From assembly GCA_003254905.1 (NCBI GenBank), contig QANU01095112.1, forward strand, positions 1-64,000: a DNA stretch of 64,000 bases. The letters are read 5' to 3'. This DNA is from Nissolia schottii. Taxonomy: Eukaryota; Streptophyta; Magnoliopsida; Fabales; Fabaceae. Made by a program: the position numbers and the translations under genes. Shown here one piece after another: positions 34,468-45,729 of the stretch (the first letter of the stretch is position 1; the number at the start of each line of letters is the position of its first letter). Under the pieces are notes generated by a model. The model saw only the letters and a list, made by a program, of their open reading frames with translations. It made no database searches and had not been told where the DNA came from.

Positions 34468-35247
34468 TGTTTAACATCGTGAAAAAACAGATAATTGGGA
34501 CACCAAAAAATATAGAAGAAAGATAGATAACAGAGAAATAACAATTGTATTATCTGAGTTGTCTGAGTTAATTTACAATAGAAGGTGAACCTATTTATAG
34601 GCTGAAAACACAACGGCCAATATTCGACGGCCAAAAACAAATTACAATCAATTATAAATCAAATCAATCAAAATCTAATATCATTATTCTTAACACCCTC
34701 CCTCAAGCTAAAGCTCCACGAGCTTTTAGCTTGTCACAAGCGAGGGTTGTTAAGGAAAAACAAGATCGGAACCAAGGACTTGTACGGAAAACACCGGGGA
34801 CTGCATAGAGGCAGCGATAGGCAACATTGGAGACTGCACGGAGGTAGCGGCAGGCAACATCGGAGACTGCACGGAGACAGCAATTACGGAAAACATCAGA
34901 GACTACACGGAAGCAGCGATAGGCAACATCGGATACTGCACAGAGGCAGCGTTAGACAACATGAAAAATAGAGGAGTAGCGGCGGAGGTTGAAGTGGCGG
35001 ATATGAGATTGCTCACGGAGGGTGCCATGGCTCTGATACCATGTTAAACATCGTGCAAAAATAGATAAATAGGACATCAAAAAATATAGGAGAAAGATAG
35101 ATAACAGAGAAATAACAATTGTATTATTTGAGTTGTGTTTACAATGGATAGTGAGCCTATTTATAGGATGAAAACACAACGGCCAAAAATAAATTACAAT
35201 CAATTACAAATCAAATCAATCAAAATCTAATATCATTATTCTTAACA
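34468..35247 (-). mobile_element. Complete TRIM-like non-autonomous LTR retrotransposon, 780 bp
   Basis: Two direct LTRs, 34468-34695 (228 bp) and 35042-35247 (206 bp), both TGTT...AACA. A perfect 5-bp target duplication GACGA flanks the element (34463-34467 and 35248-35252). On the minus strand the 5' LTR is followed by TGGTATCAGAGCC (plus strand about 35027-35041), an initiator-Met tRNA primer site. The 3' LTR is preceded by a purine tract GAGGGAGGG (about 34696-34704). The internal region of about 346 bp has no gag-pol and mostly consists of a tandem repeat. Size and layout fit a TRIM/SMART element. Confidence 0.92.
34784..34955. repeat. Tandem repeat inside the TRIM
   Basis: Five degenerate units of about 36 bp built on 'ggcaacatcggagactgca' and 'cggaggcagcg'. 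The plus-strand ORF across it (RQHRRLHGDS-type repeats) is a by-product of the repetition and lies antisense to the element. Confidence 0.8.
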
Positions 35248-35666
35248 GACGACATTACTAGTGTTGTTAGAGGCAACTGGCAAGTTCGACGACATTGATG
35301 GAAAAGACGAGGAGGGCTTCCACTGCTTAAGATTGTTAGCAGGAAATCAACGCAATGGTTGTCAGTGCTAGAAGGCAATGGGGTAACAGTGAAAGGAGAC
35401 TTGTGCTTCATGGGTGAGGGTGGGGGTTGGGGTTCTTGGTTTATATTTGTAGAATTGGCAATGACATTAGCCATTAGAAGTTGTTGGAAGAAGGAAGAAG
35501 GATGACCTAGGTTAGGTGAGACTAAAATAAAAAAATTATAATTATTTACTTTTTATTTATTTTAATTTTTAATATTTTAATATTTTAATGTAATGGTGGC
35601 AGACACGTCACTATGCCACATAAGTTCAGATTTAAGCCACCTAGGGCACGCCAGTAGTGGAAACTC

Positions 35667-36445
35667 ACTTCTGTCGCTGTGCCTGCGAGGAACTCCCTTG
35701 TTCCTCCATCCTCTGCTTATTTCTTGCGTTCCTGGCCCTGGTCGCGTTCCTGGCCCTGGTCAAGTTCCTGGTCGACTCTTCCAGCGTCATGCACTTACTT
35801 ATCAGGAGGGCATAACCCTGGATGCCCCAATGATTAATGGTCATCTGTAATTCCTCCTTCAAGCCCCTCTGAACCTCCCACACTTCCACCCTTCGTCGGG
35901 GTGTAGCTAATATGTGCTGGAATAGCGGCACAATCTCTCGAAGGCGGACATGTACTCAGCAACTGTCATGTCCCCTTATTATAGCTCCAAAAACTCTGCT
36001 TCTTTATGATCCATAAGCCCCTTAGGGAAATACTTGTTCAGGAGGGCAGTTATAAATTGATCCCATGTGATGGGACCTCCTTACTGTTCCAGAAGAAGTT
36101 TGGTGGAGTTCCACCATGTCCTGCGGCACCCCTTAACTTCCGTGTTGTAAAACGAGCCTTTTGCACCTCCGTGTAGGGGACGTCCTCATAAACCTGTTCC
36201 ATTTCTGCCAGCCAGTTATGGAGGAGTTCTGGGTCTATCAGTCCTACAAAGATCAGAGGGTTCGCCCTTCCAAATTCAGCGAACTTCTTGGCTTCTGCCT
36301 CCTCAGCCGTCGGGGCAGGGTTTCGGTGTGCAGTGGCGGCAGCCATCTGTGTGGTTGCTTCAGCTTGAACTCGTGTAGCTTGGGCCTAAGCCTAGGTGAC
36401 TTCGGCCATTTCTCGAAGGATTTCGGCAAAATCTGCCAGTTCCAT
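35667..36445 (-). pseudogene. Ty3/gypsy gag, copy 1, truncated and frameshifted
   Basis: Closely related to the gag at 57869-58738. The start codon equivalent is at 36445. 'EAKKFAEFGRANP' and 'ELLHNWLAEMEQVYEDVP' lie in 36346-36050; after a frameshift 'GLKEELQMTINHW' and 'YALLISKCMTLEES' lie in 35931-35665. The C-terminal zinc knuckle and all of pol are absent: gag ends abruptly at 35667 against a 24-bp filler and the inverted repeat. Upstream on the same strand are the primer site and 5' LTR. Confidence 0.8.
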
Positions 36446-36635
36446 CGTGCGCTATGTAGGGTCTCTCCAAGGTGGCATGTCTAATCTGTTGTTCCTGCAC
36501 AATTCCTAGTTGATCAGTCTTAAGAAAGGCTGGTACACATGAACTTAGCACATACCACTTACAAAAGACATACACCATTACTCATGCCCAGAAGCATAGT
36601 GCAGCTTAGTCCGTAGGCTCACGTAGGACCAAACT

Positions 36636-36649
36636 GCTCTGATACCAAC
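36636..36649 (-). other. Primer binding site of copy 1 (initiator-Met tRNA)
   Basis: The minus strand reads TTGGTATCAGAGCA directly after the LTR edge at 36650. Its twin is at 58929-58942. Confidence 0.8.
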
Positions 36650-37071
36650 TGTAACACCCTAGCTAACTGCCTACGCTCGAGTTGTACGCAATACTCACTA
36701 GGTTGTTGATCACTTGGTGGGAATACTTATGTCCTTCATTACTTTTCAAAAATACGAGGTTAAGGAAAATATGGACCGTCTTAAAACTTTTCTATTTGTT
36801 ACTTATTCATAAAGTATGAGCCACGTGAGAATCAAGATATATGATACAAACGATAGAGCCTGAACTTACGACTGTTAATCATTCATGGTCTAAATATTTA
36901 CATCTGCAAGTACTTGGTCCATCACAGATAATTACAACAGACACTGAGTATAATAATAATTTACATATACAAGGTACACTCATCAAAATACATAACAAAA
37001 TGTCTATGTAGTGCAAAGCTAAACTGGCTAGTCGTCGGGGTCTAGTCTACCGCTAGCCTGTACTCGATCCT

Positions 37072-37134
37072 TTACTGCTCCACGGGTGGCTCCTCATATG
37101 GCTCCTCGTAGCCCTCGTCCGCTCCTGGAAGCAT
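37072..37134 (-). CDS. Acidic micro-ORF in LTR copy 1, 20 aa
   Basis: ATG at 37134, TAA at 37074-37072. It begins MLPGADEGYEEPYEEPP. The ATG overlaps the acceptor-like ATGCTTCCAG|G. Counterparts in both LTRs of the full-length element (42603-42674 and 59377-59448) keep frame and the YEEPYEEPP core. In the full transcript it would be a leader uORF ahead of gag. Confidence 0.4.
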   Translation of the reverse strand: MLPGADEGYEEPYEEPPVEQ

Positions 37135-38399
37135 AAGCGAGTGGGGGTGAGAACGTTTGTCCTCAGTGGTTCACCTCAGTGTCAGAGTATTTCTTTAACT
37201 CACTTATGAACCAGGACGCTCAGGAGATCTCTATGTTCATATGCATACTAACATCCTGCTGATTATTATCTTGGCCTAGGGTCCTGAACGGCTTTATCTA
37301 AGTTACTAGGTGATGGGGGATCTAGTCTTTCTTATATAGGTTCTCGTGCTTATTAACTCCCTGCGTATATACATAACCATCTCAAGTGTTCTCTTGACGG
37401 TACTTACTTAATACATAGACTTACATACCATTATGCATCATGTACTTATACATCACATATTCATTCATCACATACTCATTCATCATATAGTCATTCATTA
37501 CATATCTTATGCATGGGAAAACTGGGGCTCTCTTATGCTTCTGACTAACTGCTGAGCCAGGATAGCGTCCTTCTTGTCGTTCATTATCTCTTCATCATCT
37601 CGAGTCCTTCCACCCTTGTAACCGTGGTCGTCCGGTTACAACCTGCTTCTAACTCCCTATTGATGACGACTAGGCAACGCTCTAACCTGGGTGGTTGCGA
37701 AACACCAATGCAACTAAGGTCATTATCGCCCATCAATAGAGATAACCATCCACCTAGCAGGATGGCGAGGGGTTCTCTTCTCGAGCCAATCCGAGCGTGG
37801 ACCCATGATCATCCTCATCATTATCATCATCGTCAGGTGTGACGTCACCCTCATCATTCATCATTTCATTCTTTCATTCTTTCTTTTCATGTCATTAACC
37901 TCATTGGCCGATCCACCCTTTTGGGATTGGTGATGTAACATCATCGACCAATCCACCCTTTTGGGACTGGTGAGCGGCGTGTCCGTAGACGTGCTAAGAG
38001 AAGGGCATCCTATTATATAACTATGTACTTGTCTCAAGGTACACCGAACCCATAGTGGTGGGAACCTTCTTAGAACATCTCTTGTTCCATAGCATTCAAT
38101 TATGATCTTCAAGCGTTAAGTGATTAACTTCTAGTTGTCTAAGGTTGTCCTAACACTTAAGTGACAACCCGGTCCTCATGATGCATTATACCATACTACA
38201 TATTACATGCAATGTTTCACATACATAATACATCCGTCAAATCAATCGTTGTTGGAATTATGGGCCCAAGATAGTTTTCATAAACGTTCGTTCCCTGGTC
38301 TAGGTTAGCTCAGTGACCTAGAGTGCCCTAGCTTACTTAACACGCTCGGGAATTCCCGGTTCACTTCATCACTCCTGTCTAGGTCTCCAGGTTTTTAGG

Positions 38400-38660
38400 C
38401 CACTTAGTGTCCCTATGGGTCCGCTCAGCGGTCCCTGAAACCATCCTCGTCACACACTTCGTTTTAAAACCCTTTTTCAAGTCAGCCTTCAGGCCGCTCA
38501 GCAGACCCTTTTGTCACTCAGCGTCCCTGACGCTGGCAAGTTCATAAACATTTTCCACCTTTTCCAAGTCCCAGCTCGAGGCCACTCAGTGATTCATGAT
38601 GCCGCTCAGCAGTCCCTTTTGCCGCTCAGGGTTCATAAGGCCGCTCAGTGACCTGGGCGC
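38400..38660. repeat. Palindrome array, CCGCTCAGCGG type
   Basis: About nine GCTCAG(C/T)G motifs, partly decayed to GCTCAGTG or ACTCAGTG, consistent with CpG loss. Same place in the LTR as the arrays at 8027 and 60550. Confidence 0.7.
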
Positions 38661-39087
38661 AACCTGAGCATTCTGCTTTCCTTTCTTGTTTTCCCTTGCC
38701 TCTTTGCTTATGCTCACTTCTTGAGGTTCTTCCACAAGTTCCATCAACCATTATACATCATACCTAAGCTTACAAAACATTCAAATCATCTATGTACCCT
38801 AAGCCTAGCATATCTAACATATTGCACATCACTTCACAGAATCGCACAGAAACACACATACAAGCAAACATAAGCCACCAAGGGGTGAGCAAGCCAAGTT
38901 TACCCACCTTATTAGAGGCTTAGAGAAGGTTGGGGATGGTTGAAGAGATACAGGCTCCCTAGGTGTGTAGCTTCCTGAACCAGTCTCCTGATTTCAGCAG
39001 TATTCCGGCAGAGTTTTTGAACCGAACGATTTTTGGGTAAAGTTTTGGGAAGGATGAGAATGTGTGAAAATGAAGTGAAAATAAGGG

Positions 39088-39097
39088 CTATTTATAG
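39088..39097 (-). promoter_or_regulatory. TATA box of LTR copy 1
   Basis: The minus strand reads TATAAATAGC, about 840 bases from the LTR 5' edge at 39936. Confidence 0.55.
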
Positions 39098-40092
39098 AGG
39101 GGGAGGTCGTAGGGTTAGGGGCATTTTGGTCCACCAATTTTTTACAAAAAATTACCATTATGCCATTTCTAATTTAATTAACTAATTATTTAATTAGTTT
39201 GGATAAATAAAAGGTCACAGCAATGAATAGTAACCTTTATTTTATTATTTTCCTTCAAAAAATCCGGTGCATCACGTGGTGAATTCAGATTTGGGTCCCT
39301 CTCGGTCCCGTTTCGCTCGTGTTTGGTCGTTCGCAGTCTTGGTGCGTCGCGCACGGTCGTCCAAAAAATATTCCGAGCATACCGCTCAAGGCATTGAGGT
39401 CAACTCAAGGCATTGAGATCTAGCATTCCGAGCGATCCCCTAATTTCCCTTAACATGGAATTGAGGTCAACTCAAGGCATTTGTGAATTTTTCTCCGGAG
39501 GGGTATTCTTCACAGATACCTTTGATACATCGTTAAGCTCTCGTGACTGCAGACAACCGTTCCGCTTGCGTTTCTGCCATCGCCTCTTGTCGCCTATTTC
39601 CCCTAATGAGGTTTTGGGGGATAATCTAAGGTATTTGAACTTTTCCCGGTATAGGTTAAGTTTCCAGAGACTTGGGACTCTTGGGTAGGTTCTACTGGCT
39701 AAACAGAGTTATTCTAGTGTCTGCGAAATCGTCTGAAACTAAGCTGAACTCCGTTTAACAGACTGTTTAAGCTCATCATCAAATTCTAAGGGTCAGTACG
39801 AATCATTTGAGTGTCATCAGAATTTTTCAAAACCAAACCGAATAATTCCTACAAACTTCCACATATTAACTCATATCAAGGGTCTACGAATAGTTATCTG
39901 GGGAAATTTTTACTGAGGAAAGAGTGGGATGTTACACCCGGCACCTACTAAAATAGATAAAGCTGCTCCGGATTAGGAAAGAATAAAATAAGGAGTAGGA
40001 AGATTTATTATGCATGACACGTAGAGACTTGCAAATTGGCCTGGATCATAATCGAGTTAATCCAGATTTGTAACGGCTTAGAGTTTTCCACT

Positions 40093-40109
40093 GAGAACGC
40101 AATGTTCTC
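40093..40109. promoter_or_regulatory. GAGAAC-N5-GTTCTC dyad
   Basis: Perfect dyad preceded by CCACT and followed by 'acccccctctcactc', then ATGATTCCAGG. Confidence 0.5.
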
Positions 40110-40123
40110 ACCCCCTCTCACTC

Positions 40124-40183
40124 ATGATTCCAGGTAGCCTCGATGAGTACCCCACCGATGGGTCAGGCAACGTCGCTAAGTAG
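40124..40183 (+). CDS. Micro-ORF after the dyad, 19 aa
   Basis: ATG at 40124, TAG at 40181-40183. It begins MIPGSLDEYPTDG, sharing the M-x-P-G start and acidic character with its counterparts. A longer acidic frame rich in DE runs through about 40440-40660 in the same LTR. Confidence 0.3.
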   Translation: MIPGSLDEYPTDGSGNVAK

Positions 40184-41171
40184 GATCCAGCATCGTGACC
40201 CCGACACTGGGGTCGAAAACTTGCATGTATTCACCGACTGTAGCCCCACGTAACTCTCTGCCAGAACCCGCGTCCTCCTCCAGTTCCCCTATGAGTCTCG
40301 GCTTCTCACCCGCCACACCAATCCTCCTGGATATTGATGAGGATGAGCTTTCTCCGTACGAAAAAGAAGTCGAAGTCGATCTAAACTCCTTGAAACGAGT
40401 CGGCCTGCTCCTCTGACGCTAGCTCGCTCCACGAACGCATGACGAAGAGGCAGGGCCGTCTACGGCGCACCGAGACTGGTTTATCATTCCCGAGACTTCA
40501 CAGGAGGGTGAAGAAGACGATGATTCACCTATTCTCGACTCCCCTGAAGGCACCACAGAGGACTCAGAGGATGAGGACCCCATGAAGATGGACTCAGAGG
40601 AGGAGGAAGAGGAGGACGAAGACCCAGATGGGGACTTAAACGACGATTCAGAGGAGTAATGACAGGGCATTAGCTTACTTTGCCTAGTCTCCCGTGACAT
40701 TTTGTTAGCTTTATGTTTTGTCGCTACTTTCGAAGGATGATATAAGTACAGTAACTTTTATCTGTGATATATGTGAACTAAGTGCTGATGAAAATGATGG
40801 ACTAAATGATATATGTACAGTAACTTCTATGTATAATATAGGTACCCTAAGTGCTAATGTGAACGAGGGACCACTTGTGTTGCATGTTCTGTATAATCGT
40901 ATGCTAATTCGGTTATGACTGTTCTAGTCGCGTTCTATGTGTATTAAACTGCCAGACACTAGAGCTGGTACTATATAACTCGTCTCACGCAAGGCTCTTT
41001 GATTTAAGATAAGAAAAACCAATTAAGAAAATTCAAATCGGTCCATATTTTGGAGTAAAGAACTATTTTTTTAAAGGTAATTAAGGAATATAAGTATTCC
41101 CACCAAGCAGATAACAACCTAGTAAGCACGATTTATGACTTAAGCATAAGCTCGCTAGTTAGGATCTTACA

Positions 41172-42166
41172 AATAATACTATATTTGATTGTCAATTGAC
41201 CTCATCAAAATGTTGAGAGTTATTTTAGTTATTAGGATGATAAATACTCAAATATGACTAAAATGTTGTTTAAAATAATGTATTTAATATGAATGACCTC
41301 CATCAATTTAATTTCCTTTGATCTCAATTTTCTATCTTTTGTTTTGTTTGGTTTTGGTTTTTGTTTAGATTAAGTGTTAAATGATGATATTTATAAAGAT
41401 ACAAATAGATCTCTTGAAATATTTAAATGACTAATATTTTTTTTAATATTTGTGAAGACTAAATGCATATTCTAAAATTAAATACTTACAAGGACTAATA
41501 TTTAGAATGACATAAACCATAAACAAAATAAAGGAAAAAAGGGGTTGAAACCAAAGGAAAAAGGCGGTTGAAACTAAAGAAAAATTTAGAGGAATCAAAA
41601 CCAAAATAACCTAAATTTATTGGAACTAAAAACATATTTAAGTAATTATACTATACATAGATTTTAATTTCTATTACAATTTTCTATTAAAAATATTTAT
41701 TAAAAAGTAATTATAAAAAATTATAATCACATCTATGCAATGCGCAGACATAATTTCTAGTAAGGAATGAAAAATGGGTAATTATTTTCTTTGAAGTAAC
41801 TTGAAATGAAAGAAAAACTACTTATTAAAAGGTAAAAATTGTTGGACACTGAAATACAGTTATTTTGGAAAATCCATCTTATTAATTTAATAGAAAAACA
41901 TTAAAGATAGTGATGATGGCTTTTGAAATTTAATGTTATATTAGTATTTTAGTGTTTAGAGAGCACAGACCATCTTTGAGAAGCTATCCATGAAAGCTCT
42001 TAAAAACACTCATAACTTTTAAAAGTCAGTAACAAAAGCACATCTCTTTTTTTATTTACCAAATACAAAAAATTGACTTATATTTTTTAAGAGCAAAGCA
42101 TCATTCAAAAAACTTTACTAAATCAAGTCGTAATCTAGTGATAATGTAAAAGCATGTTTGACAACT
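41172..42166. other. AT-rich intergenic DNA, target of the full-length element
   Basis: No gene or repeat recognised. It ends in the ACTCC target site. Confidence 0.45.
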
Positions 42167-42602
42167 ACTCCTGTAACACCCTAGCTAACTGTCTATGCTC
42201 GAGTCATACGCAATGTTCATTAGGTTGTTGATCACTTGGTGAGAATACTTATAGTCCTTCATTACTTTTCGAAAGTACAAGGTTAAGGAAAATATGGACC
42301 ATTTTTAAACTTTTCTACTTGTTACTTATTCATAAAGTATAAGCCGCGCGTGAATCAAGACAAATAATACAAACGATAGAGCTTGAGAACAAAGGTGCAT
42401 CCTTCGTAGTATAAGCAAGTACAATAAGCAACTATATAAGCAAAAGTGGTCTATCACAAATATTTACATCAACAGTAGAGTATTACAATAATTTACATAC
42501 ATGTGTCATATACATCAAAATATATATCAAAATGTCTATGTAGCGCAAAACTAAGCTAGCTAGTCCTCATGTTTGGTCCTCTACTAGTTTGTACTTGGTC
42601 CT

Positions 42603-42674
42603 TCACTGCTCCGCGGGTGGCTCCTCATATGGCTCCTCGTAGCCCTTGTAGTCCTGGCCTGCTCCTGGAAGCAT
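42603..42674 (-). CDS. Acidic micro-ORF in the 3' LTR, 23 aa
   Basis: ATG at 42674, TGA at 42605-42603. It keeps M-L-P-G and the GYEEPYEEPPAEQ ending. The stop codon differs from the 5' LTR copy (TAA), and one residue differs (K for E). Confidence 0.4.
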   Translation of the reverse strand: MLPGAGQDYKGYEEPYEEPPAEQ

Positions 42675-43094
42675 AAGCAAGTGGCGTGAGAACGTTTGTC
42701 CTCAGTGGTTACCTTAGCGTCGGGGTACTTCTTTAACTCTCTTGTGAACCAGGTCGCTCAGGAGATCTCTATGTTTACATGCATACTAACATCCTACTGA
42801 TTATTATCTTCGCCTAGGGTCCTGAACGGCTTTATCTACTTTACTAGGTGATTGGGGGATCTAGTCTTTCTTATCTAGGTTCTCGTGCTTATTTACTTTA
42901 TTCGCGTATATACATAGTCGTCTCGAGCGTGCTCTTAACGGTACTTACTTCATACATGTACTTACATACACTTCTCATATACTTATGCCTCACATCATTG
43001 CATATACATTCATTTCATCATTGTCATCTAGTTCTTCGCCCATGTAGCCGTGGCCATATGGCTACAACCACTTCTGTTCCCAGCTTGATGATGA

Positions 43095-43528
43095 AAGCCT
43101 TTTTAACCACTTTCTAAGATCTTGACACAGCTTTGGTTTTGTCACAACTATGCCAAGCTCGTAGAAAGCTTATCTGCGCTTTTGTCGTTCAAATTAAATT
43201 TATACACATACCTACTTTACGGCTTTCAGATTCCAAAAGGAATCCAATTGCAGTATAGGTTATGGTCGATCCCACAGGGAGTTGTAAAATATTATTCTTG
43301 AGTTCGTTTAATTAAACAATAAAGTGAAGGATTTGTGCTTTGATTTATATTTAAATGAACTAAATAAATAAAAGATAGGAAAATAAAATAGGAAACAAAT
43401 CAGAGGTAGTTCTGGAGCTTGTTGGGAATTTTAATCACATCATAGTTTCATGTATCCAGTTACTAATTACATAGAACTATCGTTTGATTGCCCGCCACCA
43501 GTTCTTAACTTGTCATCACTTTCGCGCA
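43095..43528. other. Unplaced 434-bp segment beside an assembly join
   Basis: Does not belong to the surrounding LTR. It has 'ggtcgatcccacagggag', a phrase common next to primer sites of other plant LTR elements, so it may be the edge of another insertion that the assembly cut off at the N (43529). A 59-base LTR stretch precedes it (43036-43094) and repeats after the N (43530-43588). Confidence 0.4.
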
Positions 43529-43529
43529 N
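43529..43529. other. Single N, probable contig join
   Basis: Flanked by a 59-bp repeated LTR segment, see 43095-43528. Confidence 0.8.
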
Positions 43530-44639
43530 TCGCCCATGTAGCCGTGGCCATATGGCTACAACCACTTCTATTCCCAGCTTGACGACGACCAGGCTGCGCT
43601 CACACCTGAGTGGTTACTAACCACCGATGGGGTCTAGTGTCCATCATAGCCTATCAAGTGGGCTAACCTCCACTAGGTAGGAGGCGAGGGTTGGCCCTTG
43701 CGACGCAAGCAAGCGTTGGACTCATACATCATCATAATCATAACTTGAGGTGTGAAACACCCTAGCTAACTGTTTACCCGTAAACAATGCTCACTAGGTT
43801 GTTTTCTGCTTTGGTTGGGTTACTTTTAGCCCCTATTTTTAACTTAGCAAATATTTCTTACTTGAAAATATGGACCATTTTGAAATCATTCTTTTACTAT
43901 ATCAGTTTGCAAACTAGGAGTCGTGCGTGATCAAGAAAACATACATATACAAACGCTAATATATCTGGCAGTTAGGGTGGTAATAAGCCAGGTGAAGTAT
44001 AAATATACATATAAGCACAACCAAGGTCCAGCATATAATTACACATTGCCTATTAATAAATAATTACACAAACAGTTATCAAGAGTCACAGATCATGGTA
44101 CAAAATATCTATCAACCTATCACGAATGTCTTTACTTTGCTCCGGCGGAGGACTATCTTGCTGCAGTCGTTCGTCACCTACCTCAGATCTCGCTCGTCGA
44201 TCCGTTCGCTTTTCATACCTGGACCCATAAGGAGTGGGGGTGAGAACTCTTCGTCCTCAGTGGAAGTCCCTAGTGTTACCTATCGTTTCTTTACTCCATT
44301 ATCTTCCAGGCCACTCAGGAGATCTCTAGGTGTCATGCATACTAGAATCCTACTGATTATTATCTTGGTCTAGGTCCTGAATGGCTTTATCTACTTTACT
44401 AGGTGACTGGGATTCTATAATCTTGACATTACCTAGGCTTCGTGCTTTTTAATCCTGATCGTCTAGGTATCGTGTCCTATGAACACGCACCCGCGTAACT
44501 TATACTCTGGAGGGCAGTCTTGTGACATTATTTCACTCGACAAGTCCCATTACATACATACATGTACATGCTTACATACTCATATCATTCTACTCACATA
44601 TTTCACATATCTTATGCATGCTGGGATTTTGGCTTCGCC

Positions 44640-44975
44640 CACACGCCCTTTTTGACCTATCTTCTTGTCCATACTTGGGGAGAGACTCACTGTGTCCACG
44701 CTTGGGGACTGACTCATGTTGTCCACACTTGGGAACCTCCTATCCACACTTGGGGATAGTCTTACTTGCATTGTTCACACTTGGGAACGGTTATCCATAC
44801 TTGGGGACCTCCTATCCACACTTGGGGATAGTCTTGCTTGCATCGTTCACACTTAGGAACGGTTATCCACACTTGGGGACCTCCTATCCACACTTGGGGA
44901 TAGTTTTACTTTGTTCGCACTTGGGAACCTGTCCATGTTTGGGGACAGTGACACTTCGTCCATACTTGGGGACGT
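44640..44975. repeat. Hairpin-unit array with co-varying arms (8-nt loop ACACTTGG)
   Basis: About a dozen units with an 8-nt loop (A/G)(C/T)(A/G)CTTGG-like. Arms: CTATCC/GGATAG (44740-44759 and two more), GTTC/GAAC (44773-44788 and two more), CTGTCC/GGACAG, CGTCC/GGACG and GTCC/GGAC. Most units pair perfectly and a minority show mismatches. The 152-codon plus-strand ORF across it is only the repeat read through. Confidence 0.85.
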
Positions 44976-45533
44976 ACTAGACGACTAACTTGACTGTAAA
45001 TTCTAAGCTTTATTCTTCTTTCTTATTTTACTCTAAGAGCGATTCGATGTCGGCATTCAAATCATTGTTGTAACAACCCGATTTTCCTTAGGGAGGTCTT
45101 AGGCACGATTTACCACCTTGACTAGGTAAAAAAGTGCAAAGTAACCCGAGTTAGGGTCAGAGAAAATTTAATTATGAAGCCAGTCCCCTTTACAATTGGA
45201 AGAAATTAGGAGGTTGTGACCCCGCTAAGCCCCGGAATGTCGTGCTCAATTCTGGGTACAAACGGGAATCCGGTCAGACCCCAAAGGGATCTGCGAAGAA
45301 ATATCGGGCAGAAACAAGTTCCCCGATATCTGGTTTCGGACGCCATCCTGGCCGGGAAAATTTCTAGGTCGTGAATATATAATTTAGGATATTTTTAGGG
45401 ACTTGTGTGTGGACCCGGAGCAGTTAGAAATAATTAAAACGGAATAAGGGCTAGGATAAGTAAAGTAACTATAATAAAATAATAATATAATAATAATTAA
45501 ATACATAATTAGGTGCAGCAGGGGGGCCACGGC

Positions 45534-45540
45534 TATAAAT
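45534..45540 (+). promoter_or_regulatory. LTR G TATA box
   Basis: TATAAAT in 'ggctataaatgcccc', nearly identical to that of LTR A. Confidence 0.6.
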
Positions 45541-45729
45541 GCCCCCTGTGTGCAAAACCGCAGAGTATTGATGAAGCTCTGCTGCTTCTTCAAATTTTCA
45601 CTTTTCTAGTATCGTTCGAGCACATCACGAGAGCGCTACCGGACTTCCGAAAATTTCTTGGAGCATACCATTGCAACAAGGATTTTCTCCACCTTCCACC
45701 TACCAACTTCAAATCCGCGTAGGAAGTGG

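Larger units (their letters stand above)
33768..35642. mobile_element. Long imperfect inverted repeat, possibly a MULE or fold-back element
   Basis: Sequence at about 33768-33970 ('acttatgtgacat', the AT-rich block, 'ctaacctaattcacc', 'ttcttccaaccactt') is an imperfect inverted copy of about 35440-35630. The right arm stops at 35642, where a gag fragment is joined. The interior has been invaded by the TRIM at 34468-35247. With no transposase and no clear target duplication, the class is open. Confidence 0.5.
36650..39936 (-). mobile_element. 5' LTR of truncated Ty3/gypsy copy 1
   Basis: TGTAACACCC at 36650 to GGGATGTTACA at 39936, 3287 bp, followed on the minus strand by the primer site and gag. 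It contains the acidic micro-ORF (37072-37134), hairpin units (37905-37985, arms such as CCAATCC/GGATTGG), a palindrome array (38400-38660), a donor-like site (about 38907) and a TATA box (39088). It was inserted into a forward LTR whose tail continues at 39937. Confidence 0.88.
39937..41171 (+). mobile_element. Forward LTR, 3' part only
   Basis: Ends 'agttaggatcttaca' at 41171. It contains the perfect dyad (40093-40109), a pyrimidine tract, ATGATTCCAG|G and the downstream acidic region. The left part was replaced by, or lies beyond, the truncated copy 1. Confidence 0.75.

Noticed and set aside
34747..34971. 74-codon ORF with RQHRRLHGDS repeats
   Set aside because: Antisense to the TRIM and produced by its tandem repeat.
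44522..44980. 152-codon plus-strand ORF with LGTSYPHLGIVLL-like repeats
   Set aside because: It is the hairpin array of LTR F read through in one frame. The periodicity explains the open frame, and the LTR is on the other strand.
45513..45722. 69-codon ORF shared with 57406-57588 (ALPDFRKFLGAYHCNKDF)
   Set aside because: It begins upstream of the TATA box and reflects nucleotide similarity of two G-type LTRs. It is kept only as a possible first exon in thought, not called as a gene.
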